DNA of 64,000 nt, taken from positions 450,342 through 514,341 of the forward strand of contig NZ_LKEH01000026.1 of the NCBI RefSeq assembly GCF_001642795.1, written 5' to 3'. Origin of the DNA: Pseudomonas viridiflava. Its GTDB lineage: Bacteria; Pseudomonadota; Gammaproteobacteria; Pseudomonadales; Pseudomonadaceae. Shown in pieces: positions 7,718-16,857 of this stretch (position 1 is its first letter; each line of letters opens with the position of its first letter). Under the pieces are notes generated by a model. It was not told where the DNA came from and made no database searches. It saw only the letters and a list, made by a program, of their open reading frames with translations. Made by a program: the position numbers and the translations under genes.

Positions 7718-9847
7718 TCAGCCGCGTTTCAAGCCTGGCACTTCAAACTGTGCCGGGAAGTGCAGTGCTTCGTCCGCCAGCATCGGATGGGCGATGAAAA
7801 ACCCTTGTACGACCTGACAGCCGCTGTCGGCCAGCCACTGATACTGCTCCTGTGTCTCGACGCCCTCTGCGATGATCAGCATGTCGAGGTTGCGGGACAG
7901 GTCAATGATGCTGCGCGCCATCGCAGCCTCTCGCGGCGAGCCCAGAATGTTGGCCACGAAATGCCGGTCGAGCTTCAGGGTGTCCAGTTGCAGGTTGCGC
8001 AAATGCGACAGCGAGCACTCGCCGACGCCGAAATCGTCGAGCGCGATGCGTACTCCGATGTCATGCAACTCCGCCAATTGTTTGTGGCTGTGAGAGAGGT
8101 TGTGCACCAGCGAGCTTTCGGTGATTTCCACCTCCAGCTGTCCCGGCTTGAGGCCGAAGCGGTCCATGGCACGCTTGAGCTCCGACACCAGATTGGGCAT
8201 GCAGAACTGCGTGGGGCTGACACAGACGCTCAGCACCACATCGGAAGCAAATACGCCAGCCCAGGCCTGCCGCTGCTCGGCCCCCTGATCGAAGATCCAG
8301 CTGCCCAGCTTGTTGATCAGCCGGGTTTCTTCCAGCAACGGGATGAACAAAGCTGGCGGTACGTCCCCCACCGCAGGGTGCTGCCAGCGCAACAGCGCCT
8401 CGAAGCCACGCAATCTGCCGTCCGCCACATGAATCTGAGGCTGGTAAACGACCGAGAAATCCTTGCCGTCGATGGCCGTGCGCACGCTTTCTTCCAGCAT
8501 CAATCGCGAACGGGCACGGCCGTTCATGTTGTGGTCATAGAATCGGTACTGCTGACGCCCTGCCCGCTTGGCCTCGTACATGGCGATATCCGCAGCGCGC
8601 AGCAATCCGTCGAGGTTGGCGCCGCAGTCGGGATACGTGGCGATACCCACGCTGGCACCCATGCTGATCTCCACGCCGTCGATGTGCCGACGACCCGAGA
8701 CGCGCTCGATCAGTTTTTCCGCAATCTTTGCTGCCTGCTCGGGGTAGTCGAGCCCGTCGATCACCACCGTGAACTCGTCACCACCGATACGCGCCAGAAC
8801 ATCGTAGGGGCGCATGCTTTCTTTCAGTTGCTCGGCCACCCAGAGCAGAATCTCGTCGCCCGCATCGTGGCCCAGCGCGTCATTGATCTGCTTGAAGCCA
8901 TCGAGGTCCATGTACAGGACCACGAGGCATTTGCCGACCTGATCGTTGCGCCCGAGCATGCCTTCGACAGCCTGATAGAAACCGCGCCGATTGAGCAGCC
9001 CGGTCAGGGCATCGGTGACCGCCTGCTTTTCCAGCTGCTGATACAGATCACGCACCACCGACATGTCGAGAACGGTCAGGACCATGGCTTTCTGCTCGGC
9101 AGGCAACGCCGCACAGGACAACGCGACCGGCAACTGGCGCCCCTCGGTCGTTCTCAAAACGGCATCGTGCACGCGATAGGTGTCGGCCCTTCGATAGTGC
9201 TTGTAGAAACCCGAGTCCAGCCAGCCTGCAACCTGCGGCTCCTGGATGTAATCCAGCACTCGCGTGCCACACAGTTGCTCGACGGTGGCGTTGAGCAGCG
9301 AACAGATGGCCGGATTGGCGAAGCTGATCACGCCCTGTTCATCCACGACCAGAATGCCTTCGGCCACATTGGCCAGCACCGAGGCATTGAATGCTCGCGC
9401 CGATTCCAGCTCCTGCGACAACGCCTGCAATGCACGACGATTGCGCTGCTGTTCCAGCAGGGTCTGAACCTTGGGCTTGAGGATGTTCGGATCGAAGGGT
9501 TTGAACAGATAGTCCGTCGCGCCGCTGGCGTAACCCTTCTGTACCGCGTCCTTGCTCTGCTCGTTGGCGGTGAGAAAGATGATGGGCGTAAGACGGGTAC
9601 GCTGACTGCCACGCATGAGACGGGCCACTTCAAAGCCGTCCATGTCTGGCATCTGCACATCCAGTAACACCAGATCCACCTCCTGCTCCAGCAGAATGGT
9701 GAGGGCCTCGATACCCGAGCTGGCCGTGACGATATGCCAGTCTGTCCTTTGCAGGACAGCGCACATCGTTACCAGATTTTCCGGATAGTCATCTACAACC
9801 AGTAACACTGAGGAGCCATCGGCTGGCCCGAATTGCGCGCGATCCAT
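7718..9847 (-). CDS. Response regulator with REC-PAS-GGDEF-EAL domains (c-di-GMP turnover)
   Basis: Protein of 709 residues, predicted cytoplasmic. Residues ~14-135 form a REC domain (VVDD, phosphoacceptor Asp in LVLLDVQMPDMDGFE, KPF). A PAS domain follows (~150-265). The GGDEF domain (~280-440) has an intact IGGDEF and an RPYD inhibitory site five residues before it, so it should make c-di-GMP and be product-inhibited. The EAL domain (~455-700) keeps FEALLRW, EITES, DDFG, LKLD, AEGVET and QGF. However, the Asn of the usual VNLS motif is Cys (SVCVSPTQF), and DDFGTGYSS reads DDFGVGECS, so phosphodiesterase activity may be impaired. No cognate kinase gene is adjacent. Confidence 0.9.
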   Translation of the reverse strand: MDRAQFGPADGSSVLLVVDDYPENLVTMCAVLQRTDWHIVTASSGIEALTILLEQEVDLVLLDVQMPDMDGFEVARLMRGSQRTRLTPIIFLTANEQSKDAVQKGYASGATDYLFKPFDPNILKPKVQTLLEQQRNRRALQALSQELESARAFNASVLANVAEGILVVDEQGVISFANPAICSLLNATVEQLCGTRVLDYIQEPQVAGWLDSGFYKHYRRADTYRVHDAVLRTTEGRQLPVALSCAALPAEQKAMVLTVLDMSVVRDLYQQLEKQAVTDALTGLLNRRGFYQAVEGMLGRNDQVGKCLVVLYMDLDGFKQINDALGHDAGDEILLWVAEQLKESMRPYDVLARIGGDEFTVVIDGLDYPEQAAKIAEKLIERVSGRRHIDGVEISMGASVGIATYPDCGANLDGLLRAADIAMYEAKRAGRQQYRFYDHNMNGRARSRLMLEESVRTAIDGKDFSVVYQPQIHVADGRLRGFEALLRWQHPAVGDVPPALFIPLLEETRLINKLGSWIFDQGAEQRQAWAGVFASDVVLSVCVSPTQFCMPNLVSELKRAMDRFGLKPGQLEVEITESSLVHNLSHSHKQLAELHDIGVRIALDDFGVGECSLSHLRNLQLDTLKLDRHFVANILGSPREAAMARSIIDLSRNLDMLIIAEGVETQEQYQWLADSGCQVVQGFFIAHPMLADEALHFPAQFEVPGLKRG

Positions 9848-10164
9848 GCTGCTTCTCTATCTGTGGTACGACGCCTGAAGCTCAGGAAGACCGTCATACA
9901 TATGAAATCAACTCTAGCCGCGTCTTGGAAAAAGCAGAAGCTAGCCAGCTGTTTGCCATCATCAAACATACAATTACCCGACTAACGGTCATTTCCTGTA
10001 GGCCTTACCCACACTGCCCTGCAGGAAAAGTGACAGCACTTTGACGTCATTCGACCGGCAATTTTGCGTTAACAAATTGTCCTACAAGCCGTATAAAGCC
10101 ACGCTGCAACCCTCTGGCCAGAGGCCTCCCTTGCTGGCAAACAGATAAATTCGGATGGACCAAA
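9848..10164. other. Intergenic region between the c-di-GMP regulator and the alginate lyase
   Basis: These 317 bp separate two divergent genes and must hold both promoters. They are more AT-rich than the surroundings. I see no convincing -10/-35 pair, sigma-54 element or AlgU-type GAACTT box, and no small gene. GGATGG shortly before ATG 10,165 could serve as the lyase ribosome-binding site. Confidence 0.5.
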
Positions 10165-10836
10165 ATGATAGATCTTGCGACGTGGCAACTCAGTATTCCG
10201 ATAGGCTCTCCACCCAAGACCATTGAGACCTCACAATTGGTAAAGGGTTACGACGGCAAGTACTTCGAATCCACTTCCAAGTCGATTTTCTTCTGGGCGC
10301 CTGTTACGGGTGCCAAAACCGAAAACGCCAAATACGCACGCAGCGAACTTCGTGAAACCTGGCCTGACGGCACCTTGCGTAACTGGATGTATGGAGACGC
10401 GGATAATTTTCTGAATGCCACGCTGGAAGTGGATCAGGTGCCCTCTTCCGGCAAGATCGTCATCGGCCAGATACACGCCTACGAAAGTACCGAACCGATG
10501 CTCAAGGTCGAGTACCAATATAAGGAGCAGGACAAGGCGGGAGATATCGTGGTCAAGGTGCGCAAACGCTTCGACGACGACAAGAGCAAGGTCTACAAGA
10601 TTGCCGAAGGTGTGCCGCTCAACGAGAAATTCAAATACATCATTCACCTGAGCCCCGGCGGCCAGCTGAGCGTCAGCGCTCGGGACGTGAACTGGGACAC
10701 GCAAATCAGCTCAAGCTGGCGAGACAAGCCTCTTTATTTCAAGGCGGGCGTCTACACCCAGGACCACACCGGTTACAGCAGCGAAGGCGGCAAGGCCACG
10801 TTCTATAACCTGGATATCGACCACAACAAGACCTGA
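10165..10836 (+). CDS. Polysaccharide lyase family 7 (alginate lyase)
   Basis: Protein of 223 residues with the three PL7 signatures in order: RSELRE (~residue 59), QIH (~104) and YFKAGVYTQ (~195). In PL7 enzymes these form the active cleft that cleaves alginate by beta-elimination (Gln/His/Tyr/Arg residues). No signal peptide is visible, because the protein starts directly with MIDLATWQLSIP. It could therefore act on internalised oligosaccharides or leave the cell by a non-Sec route. A strong terminator follows. It is transcribed away from the neighbouring c-di-GMP regulator; a functional link is only suggested. Confidence 0.9.
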   Translation: MIDLATWQLSIPIGSPPKTIETSQLVKGYDGKYFESTSKSIFFWAPVTGAKTENAKYARSELRETWPDGTLRNWMYGDADNFLNATLEVDQVPSSGKIVIGQIHAYESTEPMLKVEYQYKEQDKAGDIVVKVRKRFDDDKSKVYKIAEGVPLNEKFKYIIHLSPGGQLSVSARDVNWDTQISSSWRDKPLYFKAGVYTQDHTGYSSEGGKATFYNLDIDHNKT

Positions 10837-10860
10837 GCGACACGCGACTCTCTAAACGAA

Positions 10861-10897
10861 AACGGCCCGCACTCACCAGAGCACGGGCCGTTTTTTT
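10861..10897 (+). terminator. Rho-independent terminator after the PL7 gene
   Basis: A perfect 9-bp stem aacggcccg/cgggccgtt with a 14-nt loop is followed by seven T. It lies 24 bp after the PL7 stop and just before the stop of convergent putP, so it probably ends the lyase transcript. The minus strand has only a short T tract. Confidence 0.9.
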
Positions 10898-10919
10898 ATG
10901 AACGCTGAAACGTTGCGGA

Positions 10920-12407
10920 TCAGCGGTTAGCCTGGAAGTCCTTCTCGGCTGCCAGGAAACGCGCCTGCATCGACTCCGAAGCACCTTTGCCGATCAGGCT
11001 GAACAACACGATGGCGATACTGGCGAAGATGAAGCCAGGAACGATTTCGTAAAGACCCATGGTGCTGAACTGCTTCCAGAGCACCACGGTGGCGGCACCG
11101 ACGATCACACCGGCCAGCGCGCCGTTGCGGGTCATGCCTTTCCACAGAACCGAAATCAGCACCACCGGACCGAACGCTGCACCAAAGCCCGCCCACGCAT
11201 AGCTCACCAGACCCAGCACACGGTTTTCCGGGTTGGCGGCCAGCAGAATGGCGATGATCGCAATCAACAGCACCATGCCACGGCCGACCCAGACCAGTTC
11301 CAGCTGCGAAGCGCCTTTGCGCAGATACGCTTTATAGAAGTCTTCGGTCAACGCACTGGAGCACACCAGCAACTGGCAGCTCAGCGTGCTCATGACCGCC
11401 GCAAGAATTGCCGACAGCAACACGCCTGCAACCCACGGATTGAACAGCAGTTTGGCCAGCTCAATGAACACCCGCTCAGGGTTTTCAGTGACAGGACCTG
11501 CAACATCCGGGTTCGCGGAGAAGTACGCGATGCCGAAGAAACCGACCGCCACGGTACCGCCCAGGCAGAGGATCATCCACGCCATCGAGATACGGCGAGC
11601 CTTGGCAATCGACTTGACCGAGTCTGCCGCCATGAAGCGCGCCAGGATGTGCGGCTGGCCGAAGTAACCCAGGCCCCAGGCCAGCAACGAGATGATGCCG
11701 ATAAAGGTGGTGTTCTTGAACATGTCGAAGCTGCTCGGATCCTTCGCTTCGATGGCCAGGAAAGTGGTATCCACGCCGCCAGTCGCCAACAGCACAATGA
11801 TCGGCGTCAGGATCAGCGCGAAGATCATCAGCGTAGCCTGCACGGTATCGGTCCAGCTCACGGCCAGGAAACCGCCGACGAAGGTGTAGGCGATGGTCGC
11901 GGCCGCACCGGCCCACAGGGCGGTTTCGTAGGACATGCCAAAGGTGCTTTCGAACAGTCGTGCGCCAGCGACGATGCCAGAGGCGCAGTAGATGGTGAAG
12001 AACACCAGAATCACGACAGCCGAGATGATGCGCAGCACGCCGCTGTTGTCTTCGAAACGGCTGCTGAAATAGTCCGGCAGGGTCAGGGCATCACCGTTGT
12101 GCTCGGTCTGCACACGCAGACGACCGGCCACGAACAGCCAGTTCAGGTAGGCACCGACGATCAGGCCAATGGCGATCCAGCTTTCCGACAGGCCCGACAT
12201 GTAGATGGCGCCCGGCAGGCCCATCAGCAGCCAGCCGCTCATGTCCGAAGCACCGGCCGACAAGGCGGTGACCACACTGCCCAGGCTACGTCCGCCAAGG
12301 ATGTAATCGGAGAGGTTGTTGGTGGAGCGATAGGCCATGAGGCCGATCAGGACCATTGCCGCGATGTAGATCACAAACGTGATCAAGGTAGGGTTGCTGA
12401 CACTCAT
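10920..12407 (-). CDS. putP: Sodium/proline symporter PutP
   Basis: Protein of 495 residues of the sodium:solute symporter family with about 13 hydrophobic segments. LSAGASDMSGWLLMGLPGAI and GLGYFGQPHILARFMA are typical of PutP, which imports proline with Na+. The start is placed at ATG 12,407 (MSVSNPTLITF), with AAGGCAG upstream. A longer in-frame extension to 12,452 lacks family conservation. It is divergent from putA across a region with several PutA-type operators, so it should be induced by proline together with putA. Confidence 0.95.
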   Translation of the reverse strand: MSVSNPTLITFVIYIAAMVLIGLMAYRSTNNLSDYILGGRSLGSVVTALSAGASDMSGWLLMGLPGAIYMSGLSESWIAIGLIVGAYLNWLFVAGRLRVQTEHNGDALTLPDYFSSRFEDNSGVLRIISAVVILVFFTIYCASGIVAGARLFESTFGMSYETALWAGAAATIAYTFVGGFLAVSWTDTVQATLMIFALILTPIIVLLATGGVDTTFLAIEAKDPSSFDMFKNTTFIGIISLLAWGLGYFGQPHILARFMAADSVKSIAKARRISMAWMILCLGGTVAVGFFGIAYFSANPDVAGPVTENPERVFIELAKLLFNPWVAGVLLSAILAAVMSTLSCQLLVCSSALTEDFYKAYLRKGASQLELVWVGRGMVLLIAIIAILLAANPENRVLGLVSYAWAGFGAAFGPVVLISVLWKGMTRNGALAGVIVGAATVVLWKQFSTMGLYEIVPGFIFASIAIVLFSLIGKGASESMQARFLAAEKDFQANR

Positions 12408-12544
12408 GAGTTCTGCCTTGGCATTGTTTTTATGTTGGCACCTGATGACCAAGGGGATGACAACTGAAACTCAGCCCACCCATGCCCTTGCACCCGACAC
12501 CGCGCTGACTGTCCATTTCATGGAAATGAACACTCAATGACTAC

Positions 12545-12618
12545 GGTTGCACCGTGGGAACGAATCCTATTAAACAACTTGAATAAGGTGCAACCACTTT
12601 CAACAGGCAAGTTGCACC
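12545..12618. promoter_or_regulatory. Cluster of three putative PutA operators
   Basis: Three copies of the core GTTGCA (either strand) lie in GGTTGCACC at 12,545-12,553, GGTGCAACC at 12,587-12,595 and AGTTGCACC at 12,610-12,618. GTTGCA is the core bound by the ribbon-helix-helix domain of E. coli PutA. They lie on the putP-proximal side of the putP-putA intergenic region. The repetition is seen directly; the binding is inferred. Confidence 0.7.
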
Positions 12619-12765
12619 TGTTCTCGAAAACCTGTTTTTCAAGCTTCAGCGCCCTATTTTGGGGCGGCAAACCGGCGTTGATCAAATAAATCTGCCCCGC
12701 GAAAGAGCAACTCGCTGTTTTTGATCATAAACCTGTAACACCGGCGTGAAATATTCTGAAAAAAA

Positions 12766-12784
12766 GGTTGCACCCGGTTGCACC
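12766..12784. promoter_or_regulatory. Tandem putative PutA operators upstream of putA
   Basis: Two perfect GGTTGCACC copies begin at 12,766 and 12,776, exactly 10 bp (one helical turn) apart. Two RHH dimers could therefore sit on the same face of the DNA. They lie about 72-90 bp before the putA start, a good position for PutA autorepression. Confidence 0.7.
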
Positions 12785-12855
12785 TCATACCAGTGCGAGG
12801 CTAATCTGCGCCAAAGCCGATGCCACGTTCATAGTGGCTACAATGAGGACAATAC

Positions 12856-15800
12856 ATGGCCACCACCACTCTGGGCGTCAAGCTGGACGACCCGACCCGC
12901 GAGCGATTGAAAGCAGCCGCCCACTCCATCGACCGGACCCCGCACTGGTTGATCAAGCAGGCGATCTTCAATTACCTGGAAAAGCTGGAGAGTGGTGCAA
13001 CCCTGCTGGAACTCAATGGTTCGGCGAGCAAGGACAGCGATGACCGTGGCGAGCTGGCCGACGACGCCGGGCTGCAATGCTTCCTGGATTTTGCCGAAAG
13101 CATCCAGCCACAGTCCGTTCTGCGCGCCGCCATCACATCCGCTTATCGTCGCCCAGAGCCTGAAGTCGTGCCGATGCTCCTGGAGCAGGCGCGCCTGCCG
13201 GTGCCAATGGCCGAAGCCGCCAACAAGCTCGCCGCCTCCATCGCCGAAAAGCTGCGCAACCAGAAGAGCGCTGGCGGCCGTGCCGGTATCGTTCAAGGTC
13301 TGCTGCAGGAATTCTCGTTGTCGTCGCAGGAAGGCGTCGCGCTGATGTGCCTGGCCGAAGCGCTGCTGCGCATTCCGGACAAGGGCACCCGCGATGCGCT
13401 GATTCGCGACAAGATCAGCAACGGCAACTGGCAGCCACACTTGGGCAACAGCCCGTCGTTGTTCGTCAATGCCGCCACCTGGGGCCTGTTGTTGACCGGC
13501 AAGCTGGTCGCCACGCACAACGAGGCAGGCCTGACGTCATCGTTGAGCCGCATCATCGGCAAGAGCGGCGAACCCATGATCCGCAAGGGCGTGGACATGG
13601 CGATGCGCCTGATGGGCGAGCAGTTCGTCACCGGCGAAACCATCGGGGAAGCCCTGGCCAACGCCAGCCGCTTCGAAGCCAAGGGCTTCCGCTATTCCTA
13701 TGACATGCTGGGTGAAGCCGCGCTGACCGAACACGACGCGCAGAAGTATCTGGCGTCCTACGAGCAGGCTATCCACTCCATCGGCAAGGCCTCCCACGGA
13801 CGCGGCATCTATGAAGGCCCGGGCATCTCCATCAAGCTGTCGGCGCTGCACCCTCGCTACAGCCGCGCCCAATACGAGCGCGTGATGGAAGAGCTGTACC
13901 CTCGCCTGCTGTCGCTAACGCTGCTGGCCAAGCAATACGACATCGGCCTGAACATCGACGCTGAAGAAGCCGATCGTCTGGAGCTGTCGCTGGACCTGCT
14001 CGAACGCCTGTGCTTCGAGCCGCAGCTGACCGGCTGGAACGGCATCGGTTTCGTGATTCAGGCGTACCAGAAACGCTGCCCGTACGTGATCGACTACGTC
14101 ATTGATCTGGCCCGACGCAGCCGCCATCGCCTGATGATTCGTCTGGTGAAAGGCGCTTATTGGGACAGCGAGATCAAGCGCGCCCAGGTCGAAGGACTGG
14201 AAGGCTATCCGGTCTACACCCGCAAGGTGTACACCGATGTGTCCTACATCGCCTGCGCCCGCAAGCTGTTGGCGGCACCGGAAGTCATCTACCCGCAGTT
14301 CGCCACACATAACGCGCACACCCTGGCGGCCATCTACCAGATTGCCGGTCAGAACTACTACCCCGGCCAGTACGAGTTCCAATGCCTGCATGGCATGGGC
14401 GAGCCGCTGTACGAGCAGGTTGTAGGCAAGGTCGCCGATGGCAAGCTGAACCGTCCGTGCCGTGTGTACGCACCGGTCGGCACCCATGAAACGCTGCTGG
14501 CTTATCTGGTGCGTCGCCTGCTGGAAAACGGCGCCAACACGTCATTCGTCAACCGTATTGCCGACCACACCATTTCCATTCAGGAACTGGTGGCCGATCC
14601 GGTCAACCAGATCGAACGCATGGCGACGCAGGAAGGCGGTTTCGGTCTGCCGCACCCGCGCATCCCGTTGCCACGCGACCTGTACGGCAGCGAACGCGCC
14701 AACTCCAGCGGCATCGACATGGCCAACGAACACCGTCTGGCGTCACTGTCTTCGGCCTTGCTGGCCACGGCACACAATGACTGGAAAGCCGCGCCGATGC
14801 TCGGCTGTCCGGCCAGCGAAGGCGTCGCCAACGCGGCACTGAATCCGTCCGATCTGCGTGACGTGGTGGGCCATGTTCAGGAAGCCACCGTTCAGGATGT
14901 CGACAACGCCATCCAGTGCGCCCTGAGCGCCGGTCCGATCTGGCAGGCCACGCCGCCCGCCGAACGCGCCGCCATTCTGGAGCGTGCCGCCGACCTGATG
15001 GAAGGCGAGATCCAGCCGCTGATGGGCCTGCTGGTCCGCGAAGCCGGCAAGACCTTCGCCAACGCCATTGCCGAAGTACGCGAAGCCGTGGACTTCCTGC
15101 GGTATTACGCCGTGCAGGCACGCAATGATTTCACCAATGACGCCCACCGCCCGCTGGGGCCTGTGGTCTGCATCAGCCCGTGGAACTTCCCGCTGGCGAT
15201 TTTCAGCGGTCAGGTGGCTGCTGCACTGGCCGCAGGCAACCCTGTACTGGCCAAGCCTGCCGAGCAGACGCCACTGATCGCCGCGCAGGCCGTGCGCCTG
15301 CTGCTGGAAGCCGGTATTCCTGAAGGCGTGGTGCAACTGCTGCCGGGTCGCGGCGAAACCGTCGGTGCCGGACTGGTGGGTGACGAGCGCGTCAAAGGCG
15401 TGATGTTCACCGGCTCCACCGAAGTCGCCCGTCTGCTGCAACGCAACGTGGCTGGTCGCTTGGACTCGCAGGGCCGTCCGGTTCCGCTGATCGCAGAGAC
15501 CGGCGGCCAGAACGCGATGATCGTCGACTCTTCGGCGCTGACCGAACAGGTGGTGATCGACGTCGTCTCCTCGGCCTTCGACAGCGCCGGTCAACGCTGC
15601 TCGGCATTGCGCGTGCTGTGCCTGCAGGAAGATTCCGCCGACCGCGTCATCGAAATGCTCAAGGGTGCGATGGCCGAAAGCCGTCTGGGCAACCCTGAGC
15701 GTCTGTCTGTGGACATCGGTCCGGTGATCGACGCCGAGGCCAAGTCCGGCATCGAGAAACACATCCAGGCCATGCGCGACAAGGGCCGCACCGTGTATCA

Positions 15801-16809
15801 GGTGGCCATTGCCGACAGCGCCGAACTCAAGCGCGGCACCTATGTGATGCCGACGTTGATCGAGCTGGAAAGCTTCGACGAACTGCAACGCGAAATCTTC
15901 GGTCCCGTGCTGCACGTGGTGCGCTACAAGCGCAAGGAACTGGACCAGTTGATCGGCCAGATCAACGCTTCCGGGTATGGCCTGACGCTGGGCGTACACA
16001 CCCGCATCGACGAGACCATCGCCAAGGTGATCGACAATGTCCATGCCGGTAACGTGTATGTGAACCGCAACATCGTCGGTGCCGTGGTAGGCGTTCAGCC
16101 GTTCGGCGGCGAAGGCCTGTCCGGGACCGGTCCGAAAGCCGGTGGTCCGCTGTACCTGTACCGCCTGCTGTCGACCCGTCCTCAGGACGCCATCGAGAAA
16201 TCGTTCGTGCGCGGCGACGCGCTGTCGGCCCCTGATCTGCGTCTGCGCGAAGCGATGAGCAAGCCGTTGCAGGCACTGAAAAGCTGGGCGACCAGCCATC
16301 AGCATGCTGCACTGGATGTGTTGTGCAGCCAGTACGCCGAGCAGTCGCAGAGCGGTATCACGCGTCAACTGGCCGGCCCGACCGGCGAGCGCAACAGCTA
16401 CGCGATCCTGCCGCGCGAGCACGTGCTGTGCCTGGCGGATGATGAAACCGATCTGTTGACCCAACTGGCCGCAGTGCTGGCGGTGGGCAGCTCGGCCGTC
16501 TGGCCGGAAACCGAAGTCAGCAAACCGCTGCGCGCCCGTCTGCCGAAAGAGGTTCAGGCGCGCATCAAGCTGGTGCCTGACTGGACCAAGGACGAAGTGA
16601 TTATCGACGCGGTCCTGCACCACGGCGACTCGGACCAGTTGCGCGCCATCTGCCAGCAGATCGCCCAACGCAGCGGTGCCATCGTCGGCGTCAACGGCCT
16701 GTCCCACGGCGAGACCAACATCCCGCTGGAACGTCTGGTGATCGAACGGGCGTTGAGCGTCAACACCGCAGCGGCGGGGGGTAATGCGAGCTTGATGACG
16801 ATCGGCTGA
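12856..16809 (+). CDS. putA: Trifunctional PutA: repressor, proline dehydrogenase, P5C dehydrogenase
   Basis: Protein of 1317 residues, the usual length in Pseudomonas. Residues 1-47 are a ribbon-helix-helix DNA-binding domain (TTLGVKLDDPTRERLKAAA). The FAD proline dehydrogenase barrel follows (~260-570; e.g. SIKLSALHPRYSRAQYERV). The glutamate-semialdehyde dehydrogenase domain (~650-1120) has GPVVCISPWNFPLA, ETGGQN and the catalytic Cys in GQRCSALR. A C-terminal ALDH-like tail ends the protein. It oxidises proline to glutamate at the membrane when proline is present; without proline it represses putA and putP. A further GGTGCAACC site lies inside the gene near codon 47. Confidence 0.97.
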   Translation: MATTTLGVKLDDPTRERLKAAAHSIDRTPHWLIKQAIFNYLEKLESGATLLELNGSASKDSDDRGELADDAGLQCFLDFAESIQPQSVLRAAITSAYRRPEPEVVPMLLEQARLPVPMAEAANKLAASIAEKLRNQKSAGGRAGIVQGLLQEFSLSSQEGVALMCLAEALLRIPDKGTRDALIRDKISNGNWQPHLGNSPSLFVNAATWGLLLTGKLVATHNEAGLTSSLSRIIGKSGEPMIRKGVDMAMRLMGEQFVTGETIGEALANASRFEAKGFRYSYDMLGEAALTEHDAQKYLASYEQAIHSIGKASHGRGIYEGPGISIKLSALHPRYSRAQYERVMEELYPRLLSLTLLAKQYDIGLNIDAEEADRLELSLDLLERLCFEPQLTGWNGIGFVIQAYQKRCPYVIDYVIDLARRSRHRLMIRLVKGAYWDSEIKRAQVEGLEGYPVYTRKVYTDVSYIACARKLLAAPEVIYPQFATHNAHTLAAIYQIAGQNYYPGQYEFQCLHGMGEPLYEQVVGKVADGKLNRPCRVYAPVGTHETLLAYLVRRLLENGANTSFVNRIADHTISIQELVADPVNQIERMATQEGGFGLPHPRIPLPRDLYGSERANSSGIDMANEHRLASLSSALLATAHNDWKAAPMLGCPASEGVANAALNPSDLRDVVGHVQEATVQDVDNAIQCALSAGPIWQATPPAERAAILERAADLMEGEIQPLMGLLVREAGKTFANAIAEVREAVDFLRYYAVQARNDFTNDAHRPLGPVVCISPWNFPLAIFSGQVAAALAAGNPVLAKPAEQTPLIAAQAVRLLLEAGIPEGVVQLLPGRGETVGAGLVGDERVKGVMFTGSTEVARLLQRNVAGRLDSQGRPVPLIAETGGQNAMIVDSSALTEQVVIDVVSSAFDSAGQRCSALRVLCLQEDSADRVIEMLKGAMAESRLGNPERLSVDIGPVIDAEAKSGIEKHIQAMRDKGRTVYQVAIADSAELKRGTYVMPTLIELESFDELQREIFGPVLHVVRYKRKELDQLIGQINASGYGLTLGVHTRIDETIAKVIDNVHAGNVYVNRNIVGAVVGVQPFGGEGLSGTGPKAGGPLYLYRLLSTRPQDAIEKSFVRGDALSAPDLRLREAMSKPLQALKSWATSHQHAALDVLCSQYAEQSQSGITRQLAGPTGERNSYAILPREHVLCLADDETDLLTQLAAVLAVGSSAVWPETEVSKPLRARLPKEVQARIKLVPDWTKDEVIIDAVLHHGDSDQLRAICQQIAQRSGAIVGVNGLSHGETNIPLERLVIERALSVNTAAAGGNASLMTIG
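12994..13002. promoter_or_regulatory. Intragenic PutA-type operator match
   Basis: GGTGCAACC within codons ~47-49 of putA is identical to the intergenic site at 12,587-12,595. It may be chance. It is also well placed to add a downstream site for loop-type autorepression. Confidence 0.35.
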
Positions 16810-16815
16810 TCAGAC

Positions 16816-16853
16816 ACAGGGGCATGTCTCGGTTTATCGAGCATGCCCCTGTT
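16816..16853. terminator. Strong hairpin between convergent putA and lysR
   Basis: An 11-bp perfect stem acaggggcatg/catgcccctgt, extended inside by ctcg/cgag, sits between the putA stop and the lysR stop. There is no long T tract on either strand, so the terminator call rests on the stem and its convergent position. Confidence 0.6.
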
Positions 16854-16857
16854 CCAT

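Noticed and set aside
7694..9667. 657-codon open frame opposite the c-di-GMP regulator
   Set aside because: Antisense frame produced by high GC third positions; the minus-strand protein has full REC, GGDEF and EAL motifs and the plus-strand product resembles nothing.
10020..10090. Sigma-54 promoter before the PL7 lyase
   Set aside because: A GGCA...TTGC-like stretch exists, but the GG-GC spacing is too short for a -24/-12 element.
14743..16707. 654-codon minus-strand frame inside putA
   Set aside because: Shadow of putA; putA carries all expected catalytic motifs here.
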